A DNA stretch of 46,503 nucleotides from CAYVUV01 sp964455095 (GCA_964455095.1 CAYVUV010000272.1:1-46503), one strand, 5' to 3'; positions 33,788 through 42,057 are shown, numbered from the stretch's first letter. The notes: generated from the letters alone by a model not told the origin. Made by a program: numbers and translations.

Positions 33788-34965
33788 CGGGCGGCCACCT
33801 TCCGCGCCGACCGCTTGCCAGCGCCGGGCTTGGGGCGCCTGCGGAAATGCGGCATCACCTCGCGCGCGAACAGCTCGGCACTCTTGATCGCCTTGTGGCG
33901 CGGCATGTCGCCGATGCGCCCGCCGCCGACGAACAGGCCGACGCCGAGCTCCTTCTCGACTTCCTTCAGCCGGTCGCGCACGGTGGCCGGGCTGCCGAAC
34001 AGAATGTACCCGTCGCGCTCCAGCTCGGCGAAGCTCAACTCGGACGCCGCACGCATACCGGCGGAGAGGAACTTGCGCAGCGATTCCTCGCTCAGATAGC
34101 CGGGCGGCACCAGGAAGTGCGGCGGGATCTTCAGGCCGCGGTGGAAAAGCCACTCGAAGTGGGCCTGCGACTCGCGCCGCGCCTTGGCATCGGTTTCGGC
34201 GACGTAGGTCGGCACCGCGAAGCCGAGCTGTTGCGGCGGGGCGTGATAGCCGTTGCGCTCCGCGGCCGCGCGGTACTCTTCGAGCAGACGCCGCGTCTGG
34301 GTGTACGAGGTGAAGACGGTGAGGAAGGGGTAGCGGTGCTGGGCGCCGAACTCGATCGTCTCCGGGCTGCCCTGCGAGGGCAGCCACACCGGCGGGTGCG
34401 GCTGCTGCAGCGGGCGCGGCCAGATGTTGGCGTAGCGGACACGGAAGTGTTTGCCTTCGAAGCAGAACGGGCCGTCCTCGGTCCAGGCGCGCACAATCAG
34501 GTCGTGCGCTTCGTAGAACCGCTCGCGTGAGTACGTCGGGTTGACGCCGAGCGAGAGGTGCTCGCAGCCGATGCCGCGAACGAAGCCGGAGATGATGCGG
34601 CCGCCCGACATGACGTCGAGCATGGCGATCTCCTCCGCCACCCGCATCGGCTGATCGCGCAGGGCGATGGCGTTGCCGAGGATGGCGATCTTGGCGCGAC
34701 GCGTGCGCCGCACCAGCGCCGCGGCCATGAGGTTGGGCGACGGCATGGTGCCGTACGCGTTCTGATGGTGCTCGTTGACCACCAGCCCGTCGAAGCCGAG
34801 CTCTTCGGCGTATTCGAGCTCGTCGAGGTATTCGTTGTAGAGGCGCTGGCCGCGCTTCGGGTCGTAGACGCGATTGGGCAGCGTCACCCACGCCGACTGG
34901 TAGCGCCGGTCGAAATCGACCGGCAGGTGCGGCCACGGCATCAGGTGAAAGTAGTAGAACTGCAT
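33784..34965 (-). CDS. LLM-class flavin-dependent monooxygenase
   Basis: 393 residues. The N-terminus MQFYYFHLMPWPHLP and then LVVNEHHQNAYGTMPSPN, AILGNAIALRDQPMRVAEE and SGGRIISGFVRGIG are typical of the bacterial luciferase-like fold. They occur in a subgroup common in organisms degrading terpenoids and other lipids. These enzymes use FMNH2 (or F420) to oxygenate substrates such as ketones or aldehydes. A basic C-terminal extension (RRRPKPGAGKRSARK) is unusual. It starts two bases after the alpha/beta-hydrolase stop and overlaps the carboxyltransferase start by four bases. Confidence 0.9.
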   Translation of the reverse strand: MQFYYFHLMPWPHLPVDFDRRYQSAWVTLPNRVYDPKRGQRLYNEYLDELEYAEELGFDGLVVNEHHQNAYGTMPSPNLMAAALVRRTRRAKIAILGNAIALRDQPMRVAEEIAMLDVMSGGRIISGFVRGIGCEHLSLGVNPTYSRERFYEAHDLIVRAWTEDGPFCFEGKHFRVRYANIWPRPLQQPHPPVWLPSQGSPETIEFGAQHRYPFLTVFTSYTQTRRLLEEYRAAAERNGYHAPPQQLGFAVPTYVAETDAKARRESQAHFEWLFHRGLKIPPHFLVPPGYLSEESLRKFLSAGMRAASELSFAELERDGYILFGSPATVRDRLKEVEKELGVGLFVGGGRIGDMPRHKAIKSAELFAREVMPHFRRRPKPGAGKRSARKVAAR

Positions 34966-34967
34966 CG

Positions 34968-35741
34968 CTAGGCGGTGAGGAAGTCGAGCGCCAATCGGCT
35001 GAACGTCGCGCTCTGCTCGAGCGGGGCGAGGTGGCCGCACTCCGGCAACATCTTCAGCGTCGCGTACGGCAGCAGCGCCGCCATGGCCTCGCCGTGCGCG
35101 GGCGGGAGGAAGTCGTCGTTCTCGCCCCAGACGATGAGCGTCGGCGTGGTCACGCGCGGCAGCCGCTCCTGGAGCTTGCGGTCGTAGAGATACGGGTTCC
35201 ACGCCAGCCGCGCCAGCGTCGTGAACTCGCGGTAGGCGCGCACCAGCACGTCGGGTCCGTACTCGGCCGGAATGATCTGCGCCACGCGCGTCTGGTCGTG
35301 GAACAGATGGCGCAGGATCTCTTCGATGGGGTTGGCAAAGACGTCGAAGCGCTCGACGCCGTCGACCTTGATGCCGGCCGGCGCTGCGAGGACGAGGCGG
35401 TCGAGCCGTTCCGGGTGCGCGACGGCAAAGGCGGCCGCGATCCAGCCGCCGAGCGAGGTGCCGACGATCGAGACGCGCTCGATCGCCAGGGCGTCGAGCA
35501 GGTCGAGGTAGTGGAATACCAGGTCGTCGACATGGTCGAGCCAGTCGGGGCGGTCGCTCTTGCCGAACCCCGGATGGTCGGGCGCGATGACGCGGAAGCG
35601 CGCGGCGAGATCGTCGTGGTACGGCGACCACAGGTCGGCGCCGAACTCCGGGTGCAGCACCAGCAGCGGCCGGCCGCGGCCGGCCTGTCGCACGTGCGTG
35701 CGCACGCCGCGCACGTCGATGAAATCGCTCCGCGGGGCCAT
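34968..35741 (-). CDS. Alpha/beta-hydrolase (first of two in the operon)
   Basis: 257 residues. VLHPEFGADLW in place of the oxyanion HG motif, VSIVGTSLGGWIAAAFA with the nucleophile serine, WGENDDFLPP with the acid, and CGHLAPLEQ with the histidine give a complete triad. The fold resembles meta-cleavage or lactone/ester hydrolases that act on oxygenated intermediates. Placed immediately before the LLM monooxygenase (gap two bases), so it may hydrolyse the ester or lactone formed by it. Substrate unknown. Confidence 0.88.
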   Translation of the reverse strand: MAPRSDFIDVRGVRTHVRQAGRGRPLLVLHPEFGADLWSPYHDDLAARFRVIAPDHPGFGKSDRPDWLDHVDDLVFHYLDLLDALAIERVSIVGTSLGGWIAAAFAVAHPERLDRLVLAAPAGIKVDGVERFDVFANPIEEILRHLFHDQTRVAQIIPAEYGPDVLVRAYREFTTLARLAWNPYLYDRKLQERLPRVTTPTLIVWGENDDFLPPAHGEAMAALLPYATLKMLPECGHLAPLEQSATFSRLALDFLTA

Positions 35742-35799
35742 TGGGTTGGGGATGCTTACACGGCTGCAACGGCGCGGGCAATCGCGCCGCCGCGCGCCG

Positions 35800-36621
35800 T
35801 CACGGGCCGAGAAAGCGGTTCAGTGCCGCGGCGAGGGCCAGCGGTTGATCGAGCATGATGTGGTGGTGCGAGGCGGCGATCTCGACGCCTTGCGCGCCGG
35901 GTACCGCGGCGCACATTTCCTCCAGCACCTCGCGCGACATCAGCTCGCTCTCGGCCGCGCGCACGACCAGCAATGGACAGCGCACCGCGGCGAGGGCCGG
36001 GGTCAGATCGCAGGGCCTGGTGTTGGCGATGGCGCGGCGGTCGAATTTCAGTGTCCAGGTGCCGTCGTCCCGCTCGCGAATGGCGTGGCGTGCCACGTGC
36101 GCCAGCACTTCCGGACTCGCACCGGTCGCCACCGGCAGCAGGCGGAAGCGGCGCACGGCATCGTCCGCCGATTGGAACACCGGGTGGGCCATCTTGCGCA
36201 GCGCTTCCATGAACCGCGCGGCGCGCTCGCCGACCTGCGCGCGGGTGTCGATCAGGACGAGGGCAGCCAGTTGCGCCTCGGGGCGCGCCGCCGTCGCCAG
36301 GGCGACCATGCCGCCAAAGGAATGCCCGACCAGCACGAAGTCGCGCAGCGCCAGGGCGTCGATCACAGCGAGCACGTCGTCGACATGCGTCTCGAGGTCG
36401 TAATCGGCCGTAGCCGACCACTCGCTGTCGCCGTGCCCGCGCAAATCGAGTGACAGCACGCGGTAGCGATCGAGCAGCGGCGCGATGCAGAAGTCCCACC
36501 AGCGCGCGTGCGCCGAGCCGCCGTGCAGCAGCAACATCGCCGGCCGATCCGGCGTGCCCCACTCGACATAGTGCAGAAGCATGCCGTTGGCCGTGACGAC
36601 CCGGTCGACCGGTTCAGTCAT
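35800..36621 (-). CDS. Alpha/beta-hydrolase (second)
   Basis: 273 residues. LLLHGGSAHARWWDF (oxyanion HGG), VLVGHSFGGMVALATA (nucleophile Ser), VVRAAESELM (acid region) and ASHHHIMLDQP (histidine region) mark an alpha/beta hydrolase of the epoxide hydrolase/haloperoxidase-like group. An aspartate precedes RGHGDSEW as in epoxide hydrolases, but the nucleophile is serine, not aspartate. GGGAA lies some 8 bases before the ATG. First gene of the run leading to the LLM monooxygenase and carboxylase; 58 bases separate it from the next hydrolase gene. Confidence 0.88.
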   Translation of the reverse strand: MTEPVDRVVTANGMLLHYVEWGTPDRPAMLLLHGGSAHARWWDFCIAPLLDRYRVLSLDLRGHGDSEWSATADYDLETHVDDVLAVIDALALRDFVLVGHSFGGMVALATAARPEAQLAALVLIDTRAQVGERAARFMEALRKMAHPVFQSADDAVRRFRLLPVATGASPEVLAHVARHAIRERDDGTWTLKFDRRAIANTRPCDLTPALAAVRCPLLVVRAAESELMSREVLEEMCAAVPGAQGVEIAASHHHIMLDQPLALAAALNRFLGP

Positions 36622-36683
36622 GCCCAATTCCCGTTGCTGCTTCCCCGCAAGGCCGACAGTCCATTGAAGAACCCCGCCCAATG

Positions 36684-36758
36684 CTTCGACGGGCTCAGCA
36701 TGAGCGGATCCCCTCCTCCATTTGAAGCCCTTTCCCGCTCACCCTGAGCTTGTCGAAG
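36684..36758. repeat. Inverted repeat with CTTCGAC...GTCGAAG arms
   Basis: 24-base arms (36684-36707 and 36735-36758; 20 of 24 pair) around a 27-base loop, between the BolA-like gene and the second alpha/beta-hydrolase. The motif CTTCGACAAGCTCAGG is frequent in bacterial intergenic repeats, to my knowledge. May end the BolA transcript. Confidence 0.6.
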
Positions 36759-36765
36759 GGTTGCT

Positions 36766-37065
36766 CTAGCGCTCGCGCCGCGAGGCGTCCGCACCTTCGC
36801 GCCACTCTTCGGGCGTCAGCGTGCGCATGGCGAGGGCGTGGATGGTCGAGTGCATGGCGTCGCCGAGTACTGCGTACACCGCGCGCTGGCGCGCCACCGG
36901 CGTCTGATCGCGAAACGCTTCGCTGACGATGACGACGCGAAAATGGCCGCCGCCGCCGGCCGCGCCGACATGACCTTTGTGGCGGGCGCTGTCGTCGTAG
37001 ACCTCCAGGTGCTGCGGCTGCAGGGCTGCGCGCAGGGTCTCCTCGAGCCAGCTTTTGCGATCCAT
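36766..37065 (-). CDS. bolA: BolA family protein
   Basis: 99 residues, typical BolA length. VYDDSARHKGHVGAAGGGGHFRVVIVSEAF holds the family pattern (H-x-x-H...G.HF), and the end runs R-QRAVYAVLGDAMHSTIHALAMRTLTPEEW, the conserved helix and tail. BolA proteins pair with monothiol glutaredoxins in iron-sulfur cluster handling or act in stress morphology. No glutaredoxin is beside it. Followed by the inverted repeat and the hydrolase operon on the same strand. Confidence 0.93.
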   Translation of the reverse strand: MDRKSWLEETLRAALQPQHLEVYDDSARHKGHVGAAGGGGHFRVVIVSEAFRDQTPVARQRAVYAVLGDAMHSTIHALAMRTLTPEEWREGADASRRER

Positions 37066-37086
37066 CGATTTGCGGGCCGGCTGAGA

Positions 37087-37746
37087 CTAGGGGATCGGAT
37101 TCTGCGCGCCGGTGCTGGCGAACTCATAGCGATCGCGCACCGGGGCGGCATCGCTGAGGCGTACGGCCTCGACTTCCAGCACGACGCCCTGGAGTGAAGC
37201 CAGCGGCCGGCCGATATCGACGACGAGGTAACCCTGCAACGGCTGCGTGCGACTGAAGTCGGCACGGCCGAGGAGCTCGTTGCGGACAACGTCCGTCAGG
37301 GCGGGCTTGAGGGCCGCATACAAGCCGCCGCGCGGGCTGTCGCTGCCGGCCCGGTCGAGATAGGCGAGGTCGCCGAGCCCGAGATCGGTGCGCTGAAGGA
37401 GCTCGAGGGCCCGCGCTAGATCGAAGGCGTGCCCGACGGTGCCGTCGGGCAGTTGGATCTGCGCGCTGGCCGGATCGAAGCGAAACCAGCCTTCGTCCAA
37501 GGCCTCGACACGCGTGTGCAACACCAGCAGGCGCGACGGCGCATCGGCCAGCGCGGGGTTGACGATCAGCCGGTACGACAGCAGGGCGCTGACTGTGACC
37601 ACGGGCGGCGCCTCGGCCACCGCCACCGCCGGCACCGGCTCGGGAGCAGGTCGTCCCCAGGGTGGAAGACTACAGCCACTGCCGGCGAGCCCCATCACAA
37701 CCAGACCGGCACACAACCACGCGCCACGCGTCCTCACATCCCCCAC
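37087..37746 (-). CDS. Hypothetical lipoprotein
   Basis: 219 residues. The GTG start at 37746 has GGAGG six bases upstream. A signal peptide ends in the lipobox LAGSGC (Cys25), and a Pro/Ala/Val-rich stretch of about 35 residues follows. The mature domain (80-215) is mixed (VSALLSYRLIVNPALADAPS, TRVEALDEGWFRFDPASAQIQL, ALKPALTDVVRNELLG). It reads like an envelope lipoprotein with a beta-rich fold; no family recognised. It shares the upstream region with the LplA-like gene, divergently. Confidence 0.72.
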   Translation of the reverse strand: MGDVRTRGAWLCAGLVVMGLAGSGCSLPPWGRPAPEPVPAVAVAEAPPVVTVSALLSYRLIVNPALADAPSRLLVLHTRVEALDEGWFRFDPASAQIQLPDGTVGHAFDLARALELLQRTDLGLGDLAYLDRAGSDSPRGGLYAALKPALTDVVRNELLGRADFSRTQPLQGYLVVDIGRPLASLQGVVLEVEAVRLSDAAPVRDRYEFASTGAQNPIP

Positions 37747-37845
37747 GGTGAACCTCCACGTTTCATTCTGTGCCGGTACTGTAGCGAAAAGGCGGGCGTA
37801 AATCACCCGACTTGGCGGGGGGCGGAGCGGGTGCTAGGCACGGCC

Positions 37846-38892
37846 ATGGTCGCGGTCGACTTCCTGGTCCAGCCCGGCGTCGACGCGGCTACCGGGGCGG
37901 CGACGGACCGCTACCTGCTCGAGTGCGCCAGCGCGCCCGGGAGTAACCGCCGCGCCGTGCTGCGCGTCTTCGGGGCCGATGGTGACGCGGTCGCGATCGG
38001 CCGCTATCACCTGGCGGCGCGCGCCGATGCGGGCGGCGCGGTGCGCGTCGGTTTCCGCCTTTCGGGTGGCCGGGTGTGGCCGGCCGGCGACGGGTTCGTC
38101 GGCCTGTCGCTGATCCTGCCGCACCGATCCGCGCTGGTCGGTGAGGATCCGTACGCTCTGGCGCCGTATCAGGTGCTCAACCGCTACGTGCGCGGCATCC
38201 TCGCGGCCTGCCGGCAGGCGGGTGTGGACGCGTTCTACCCCGGCCTGGACCTGGTCACGGTCGGCGGCGCCGTCCTTGCGGCCGCCTCGTTCGAAACCAA
38301 CGCGGCCGGGGCGATGCTGTTCGAGGCCGTGATTGCCAATCGGCGCGACTTCGCCGTGCTGCCGCGCTTCCTCGACGCCTGCGATCCCGACGGGGTGGTG
38401 CCGGCCGAGCTGTGGAGCGAACAATCGACGGCCTCGCTGGCCCGGCAGCTGGGCACCGACCTCGCCCTGGAAGAGGTCGCCGAGCAGCTGCGCCGCGGCT
38501 ACGCCGAACAGTTTGGCATCGAGGTGATTCCGCGCCCCCTGCTCGCCGACGAATTGCACGCCATCGATGCGTTGGCTACCGCGGAATGCGCTGCGCGGAG
38601 TCAGCCAGCGGAGTGCGATCGCCATGCAACCGCGCGCGTTCAGCTCGGTGTGCTCGAGGCGCACTTCAGCGTGCGCGGCGACTGCATCGATCGCATCGTC
38701 TTCGCCGGCGACTTCATTGCCAACTCCGGTGCGGTCGCGGCACTCGAGGACGCGCTGCACGGCTGTGCTTTGGAGTGGCAGGCCATCAATCAACGCGTCG
38801 AAGCGGTGTTCGCGTCGCGCGACCATTTCGTGCTCGGCATTGGCAAGCTGCGGGCGATTCCAGACCTGCTGACGGGCGCGGTGCCGCGATGA
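37846..38892 (+). CDS. LplA-like lipoate-protein ligase fold protein lacking the catalytic lysine
   Basis: 348 residues. VGFRLSGGRVWPAGDGFVGLSLILP matches the Rx2-GGR region of biotin/lipoate ligases. The segment that in LplA reads D-x-x-V-x-GRKISG with the active lysine is here GLDLVTVGGAVLAAASFETN, with valine (about residue 143) where lysine is expected. It may therefore be an amidotransferase/octanoyl-like or a non-catalytic member. The N-terminal start is ATG at 37846; a GTG 15 bases earlier has GGAG closer and cannot be excluded. The HEAT-repeat gene overlaps its stop (ATGA), so the pair is coupled. Confidence 0.78.
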   Translation: MVAVDFLVQPGVDAATGAATDRYLLECASAPGSNRRAVLRVFGADGDAVAIGRYHLAARADAGGAVRVGFRLSGGRVWPAGDGFVGLSLILPHRSALVGEDPYALAPYQVLNRYVRGILAACRQAGVDAFYPGLDLVTVGGAVLAAASFETNAAGAMLFEAVIANRRDFAVLPRFLDACDPDGVVPAELWSEQSTASLARQLGTDLALEEVAEQLRRGYAEQFGIEVIPRPLLADELHAIDALATAECAARSQPAECDRHATARVQLGVLEAHFSVRGDCIDRIVFAGDFIANSGAVAALEDALHGCALEWQAINQRVEAVFASRDHFVLGIGKLRAIPDLLTGAVPR

Positions 38893-39677
38893 GCCTTGCA
38901 GCGGATCTCATGGCCGAAAGTTCGGCGACGCGGGTGCAGGCCTTGGCGGCGCTCGCCGCTGCCGAGGGCTCGCCGACGCCCGAGGAGCGCGCGGCGCTCC
39001 TCGCCTGTGTGACCGATGCCCGACCGCTCGTCCAGCGGCGGGCGGCCGAGTGCTGTGCCAGCCTGGCGCGGCGCGGCGTCGACGTGGAGCCGATGCTCCG
39101 GGCGGGGTTGGCTGAGGGCTCGTGGCGCGCGCGTTGGGGCGCGGCGTACGCGTTGGCGGCGCTCGATGCGTTGCCCTTCGAGGCGCTCGACACGTTGCTG
39201 GAGACGCTCGGGTTGGACAACGGCGACCTGCGCTGGGCGGCGCTCGACCTCGTCCGCCGGTCCGCGGCGCGGTACGGACGACCAGTGATCGACCGGCTCA
39301 TCGATGCGGCGATGCATGGCTCCGCGACACAGCGCAAGATGGCGCTCTACGGCCTGCGTGATCTCGAGGTGCGCGAGCCGGCGTGTGTGGCGGCGGCCGA
39401 GCACGCGCTGGCACCCGAGGTGGACATCGAGCTGCGGCTGGCCGGGCTGGCGGCGCTGGCGCGTCTGGCGATCGATCGCGCGGCGGCGGCGCGTTGCGTG
39501 ACGCAACTGCTCGACGACGGCGACGAACGCATGCGCCGCGTCGCCGCCGCGACGGTGGGCGCGCTCGGCGACCGATCGCCGGAGGTGCTGGCCGCCCTGG
39601 TGCGAGCGTGTGCCGGATCGGATGCCGCGTTGCGACGCGCGGCGGAGCGGTCGTTGCGGCTACTCGACGAGGGCTGA
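38889..39677 (+). CDS. HEAT-repeat protein
   Basis: 262 residues, nearly all alanine-, leucine- and arginine-rich helix pairs. About seven HEAT-like units, such as RPLVQRRAAECCASLARRGV, WRARWGAAYALAALDALP, GDLRWAALDLVRRSAARYG and ERMRRVAAATVGALGDRS, form a right-handed solenoid for protein contacts. No catalytic domain or signal peptide. Translationally coupled to the LplA-like gene, so a scaffold role for that enzyme, or for its protein substrate, is plausible. Confidence 0.85.
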   Translation: MSLAADLMAESSATRVQALAALAAAEGSPTPEERAALLACVTDARPLVQRRAAECCASLARRGVDVEPMLRAGLAEGSWRARWGAAYALAALDALPFEALDTLLETLGLDNGDLRWAALDLVRRSAARYGRPVIDRLIDAAMHGSATQRKMALYGLRDLEVREPACVAAAEHALAPEVDIELRLAGLAALARLAIDRAAAARCVTQLLDDGDERMRRVAAATVGALGDRSPEVLAALVRACAGSDAALRRAAERSLRLLDEG

Positions 39678-39685
39678 CCTTTGCT

Positions 39686-39860
39686 GTTTCCTCTCCCGGA
39701 TGGGAGAGGATCAAGGTGAGGGGGATTCAATTGCGCCGAAGGCCACGGCTGACATTCCCGCCTGGACGGGATCCAAAGCTTAAGGGTGGCTGCGCCGACA
39801 ATCGTACCCCCCTCATCCTGTCCTTCTCCCATCCGGGAGAAGGAACCCTCGTTCGATACG
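39686..39860. repeat. MITE-like element with 38-bp terminal inverted repeats, copy 2
   Basis: Same ends as the copy at 29926-30087 (from GTTTCCTCTCCCGGATGGGA to CCCTCGTTCGATACG), about 9.6 kb apart; the centre differs. Again placed between convergent 3' ends (HEAT gene and PPOX-type gene). Confidence 0.8.
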
Positions 39861-39865
39861 CGGTA

Positions 39866-40306
39866 CTAGGGTCGCGGCGGCGCGGCGCGCCACAGGTGCC
39901 AGCGGCGCGGGGTCATGCGCACCATCGGATGCGTGGCGAGGGCGAGCGGCATGCGTTGATACGGCACGTAGCGGGCGCGCAGCGCGGCGAGGGCTTGAGC
40001 GTACTCCGTGGCGTCGCCGACGAGCGCGGTGTCGAGGTGCAGCAACAAGTAGGCGAGGCGGGTCCAGTCGTCGTCGTAGTCGTCGACCACCAGCGCGACG
40101 CGCGGATTGGCGGCAATATTGGCCAGGCGCTTGAGCTGACGCGGGCCGTTGCGTTTCGGTTTGTCGTCGGCGACGAAGTAGAGATGGTCGCCGCGGCGCG
40201 CGTAGCAGATCGGCACGACGTGCGGCGCGCCGTCGGCGGTGGCGGTGGCGAGGTGGCCGACGCGGTGCGCGTCGAGGAAGGCGCGGGCCTCGTCAGTCAG
40301 GGTCAT
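39866..40306 (-). CDS. PPOX-class F420/flavin-dependent oxidoreductase, Rv0121-like
   Basis: 146 residues. The split-barrel motifs are ARAFLDAHRVGHLATATADGAPHVVPICYA, LYFVADDKPKRNGPRQLKRL, NPRVALVVDDYDDDW and a C-terminal MVRMTPRRWHLWRA. These fit the PPOX subfamily of TIGR03668 type, associated with F420 in actinobacteria but flavin-dependent elsewhere. The ATG at 40306 overlaps the end of the RNase Z-like gene by 14 bases, suggesting joint expression. Cofactor choice is not decided by the sequence. Confidence 0.85.
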   Translation of the reverse strand: MTLTDEARAFLDAHRVGHLATATADGAPHVVPICYARRGDHLYFVADDKPKRNGPRQLKRLANIAANPRVALVVDDYDDDWTRLAYLLLHLDTALVGDATEYAQALAALRARYVPYQRMPLALATHPMVRMTPRRWHLWRAAPPRP

Positions 40307-41315
40307 CCGGAGGGAGCTCGCCGCGAAAGACCGCCTGGGCCTCGGCGCGCAGCGGGACCGGATCGCGCTCGTAGCGCGGCGAGAAGTGAAAGGTCTCGAG
40401 GCGCGCCACGCGGGCGGCGCGCGCCAGGGTTCCCGCTTGCCGCGCGGTCAGGTGATAGCGTTTGGATGCCTGGTCGCGATCGGCGTCGAGGAAGAGCGAT
40501 TCGCAGAAGAAGATGTCGGCGCCGGCGACGAGCTCGGTGACGCGGGCCATGTTGCCGCGGCTGAACAAGGTGTCGACGACGTAGGCGATCTTCTGCCCTT
40601 GCGTCTCGACCAGCAGCCGGTCGCGCAGCTCGGCGAGTGAGAAGGTCGTGGCTTGCAGTGCCGCGCCGTCGCGCCATTCGGCGCGAATGGGAGTGTTGTC
40701 TGGTTGCCCGGCGCGGACGGCGGCCTTGAGATCGTTCAGCCAACGGCCGGGCGGCACGCCGAGCGCGTCGAGCTGTTCGGGGCGCACGTTCAAGCGCGTC
40801 TTCTCCGCCAGCGCGAAGCCCAGACACGGGATGCGGTGGTCGAGATGCGCGGCGGTGACGGTGCATTCGGCGTCCTCGTACAACACGCCGCTCGCGAACG
40901 GCCGCTGCACCGGCGGCTCGGCCGCAAACGCGGTGCGCGCCAGGAAGCTGACGCGCGTGATGGCCTCGCGTCCGACTTCGTGCACGGTCAGCACGAAGGG
41001 ATAGGAGTCGGTCAGGTTCCACGTGTAGCCGGCCAGCTTGCCGCGCACATTCTCGATGATGCCCGGCGGGCCGAACACCTCGATCTCGCGGTCGCGGGCG
41101 AGGAAGATGCGCAGCAGGTGGTCGAAGCCGATGAAGTGGTCCATGTGCGTGTGCGAGACGAAGACCTGTGTCACCTTGAGAAGACTGGCGGCCGGTTGGC
41201 GGTCGATGCGGCCGAGGTCGAACAGCATGGCGCGGCCTTGATAGCGCAGCGCGACATACAGGCCCGGGTCGCCGAACGGGTGGTTGACCAGGCGCGGGAT
41301 GAAGGCGGACTTCAT
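40293..41315 (-). CDS. rnz: RNase Z-like metallo-beta-lactamase fold protein
   Basis: 340 residues. VFVSHTHMDHFIGFDHLLR (His55, His57, Asp59, His60) is the metal site; further histidines lie in TAAHLDHRIPCLGFAL, and ETFHFSPRYERD corresponds to the C-terminal histidine/HST-like region of tRNA 3'-endonucleases (RNase Z). The fold cleaves the 3' trailer of pre-tRNA; the metal-binding pattern matches the RNase Z rather than other MBL families. GAGGG lies 7 bases before the ATG. The gene overlaps the downstream PPOX-type gene. Confidence 0.8.
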   Translation of the reverse strand: MKSAFIPRLVNHPFGDPGLYVALRYQGRAMLFDLGRIDRQPAASLLKVTQVFVSHTHMDHFIGFDHLLRIFLARDREIEVFGPPGIIENVRGKLAGYTWNLTDSYPFVLTVHEVGREAITRVSFLARTAFAAEPPVQRPFASGVLYEDAECTVTAAHLDHRIPCLGFALAEKTRLNVRPEQLDALGVPPGRWLNDLKAAVRAGQPDNTPIRAEWRDGAALQATTFSLAELRDRLLVETQGQKIAYVVDTLFSRGNMARVTELVAGADIFFCESLFLDADRDQASKRYHLTARQAGTLARAARVARLETFHFSPRYERDPVPLRAEAQAVFRGELPPDDPD

Positions 41316-41367
41316 GAGTGGTCCCTCTATACGCAAAGGCGTCGCACGGAAACAGCCGGGGCGGCGG

Positions 41368-41397
41368 TTGACACGCGCGCTGCGGTGCGGCCTAGGT
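41368..41397 (+). promoter_or_regulatory. Candidate promoter for the riboswitch transcript
   Basis: TTGACA (41368-41373) is followed after 17-18 bases by CCTAGGT. The -10 match is poor, but the start point (about 41404) would place the riboswitch at the 5' end of the message. Confidence 0.35.
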
Positions 41398-41407
41398 GGC
41401 GCTGTAG

Positions 41408-41552
41408 AAACGGCGACGATATTGACGGATGCGACAGGGGTGTGAGAGGAAGCCCGGTGCAAACCCGGCCGGCCTCGCTTCGCAAGGCCCCCGCCGCAAT
41501 GGTGAAGAGGCGAAAGACGACGATGCAGCAGCCCGGACAGAAGACCCGCAGC
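41408..41552 (+). ncRNA. Probable cobalamin riboswitch
   Basis: GAGAGGAAGCCCGGTGCAAA, then CCCGGCC and CCCGCCGCAATGGTGAAG follow the order of the conserved core of cobalamin riboswitches (GGGAA, CCGGTGCAAATCCGG, then CCCGCAACTGTAA). An extra GC stem lies between them. Downstream, AGCCCGGACAGAAGACCCGC resembles a B12 box (AGCC-GGA-GACC-GCC) with a small insertion. The GGTGCC 5' element is not clear. It precedes a small lipoprotein gene whose ribosome-binding site begins within about 10 bases after the box, which is the usual layout for translational control. Confidence 0.65.
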
Positions 41553-41564
41553 AAGGGGCGTGAA

Positions 41565-41717
41565 ATGATGACCCTGGTCGTCGCGCTCCTGGTTCTCGCT
41601 TATCTGGTCATCAACCTCTCGTCCTGTGGCAACGAGGACCTGACCGTTCCGGGGTCGGCTCCGTTCACTCGGGTTCCAGATCGAGAGGACACCGAAACGC
41701 CGGACCCGGACGCGTAG
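41565..41717 (+). CDS. Small lipoprotein or membrane peptide downstream of the cobalamin riboswitch
   Basis: 50 residues: a hydrophobic helix (TLVVALLVLAYLVINLSSC, about 3-21) ending in an SSCG lipobox-like site, then a short acidic, proline-rich tail. AAGGGG lies 6-8 bases before the ATG, and this start lies just after the B12-box-like element; starts at 41499 and 41523 would read through it. Too small for a known B12 transporter subunit; not similar to CbtB that I can see. It may have a role in cobalt or corrinoid uptake, which is inference from the riboswitch only. Confidence 0.55.
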   Translation: MMTLVVALLVLAYLVINLSSCGNEDLTVPGSAPFTRVPDREDTETPDPDA

Positions 41718-41758
41718 GGGCCGCGAGCAGGACAGCTGCTGGTCGACCGCGCCGCGGC

Positions 41759-41998
41759 TCAGCGCGACGCGGCCATCTCGGCCATGATGACGTTGGCGGC
41801 CTCGACCATCATCTCGCTGAGAATTTCGCGCAGGTTCTTTTCTGGCGATTCGAGCTTGGAGACCAGCATCGAGAGCACGGCGAAGTAGCGCTCCTTGGAC
41901 TCGAGCGGCAGGTCCGGGACGCGTTGTTTCATTGCCAACACGAACCGGTCGTGGGTCATCGCGATATCGCTGTCGAGCGCACGGCTGAGCGTACTCAT
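41759..41998 (-). CDS. Small helical protein of unknown function
   Basis: 79 residues from the ATG at 41998, which has GGAGG seven bases upstream; an ATG two codons earlier lies too close to it. The product is almost wholly amphipathic helix (DSDIAMTHDRFVLAMKQRV, KERYFAVLSMLVSKLESPEK, ILSEMMVEAANVIMAEMA). No motif recognised. Divergent from the outer-membrane barrel gene. Confidence 0.6.
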   Translation of the reverse strand: MSTLSRALDSDIAMTHDRFVLAMKQRVPDLPLESKERYFAVLSMLVSKLESPEKNLREILSEMMVEAANVIMAEMAASR

Positions 41999-42057
41999 GG
42001 CCATCCCTCCCTCGGAACAGTCCGAGGTATATTTGCGCGCGCCCGGTCGTTCAAGCT

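Noticed and set aside
41465..41520. tRNA-like or intrinsic terminator reading of the GGCC-rich stem region
   Set aside because: No T-run or tRNA cloverleaf; the order of conserved blocks fits a cobalamin riboswitch better.
41499..41564. Earlier starts (41499, 41523) for the 50-residue protein
   Set aside because: They would put the B12-box-like segment inside the coding sequence and lack a ribosome-binding site; the ATG at 41565 has one.
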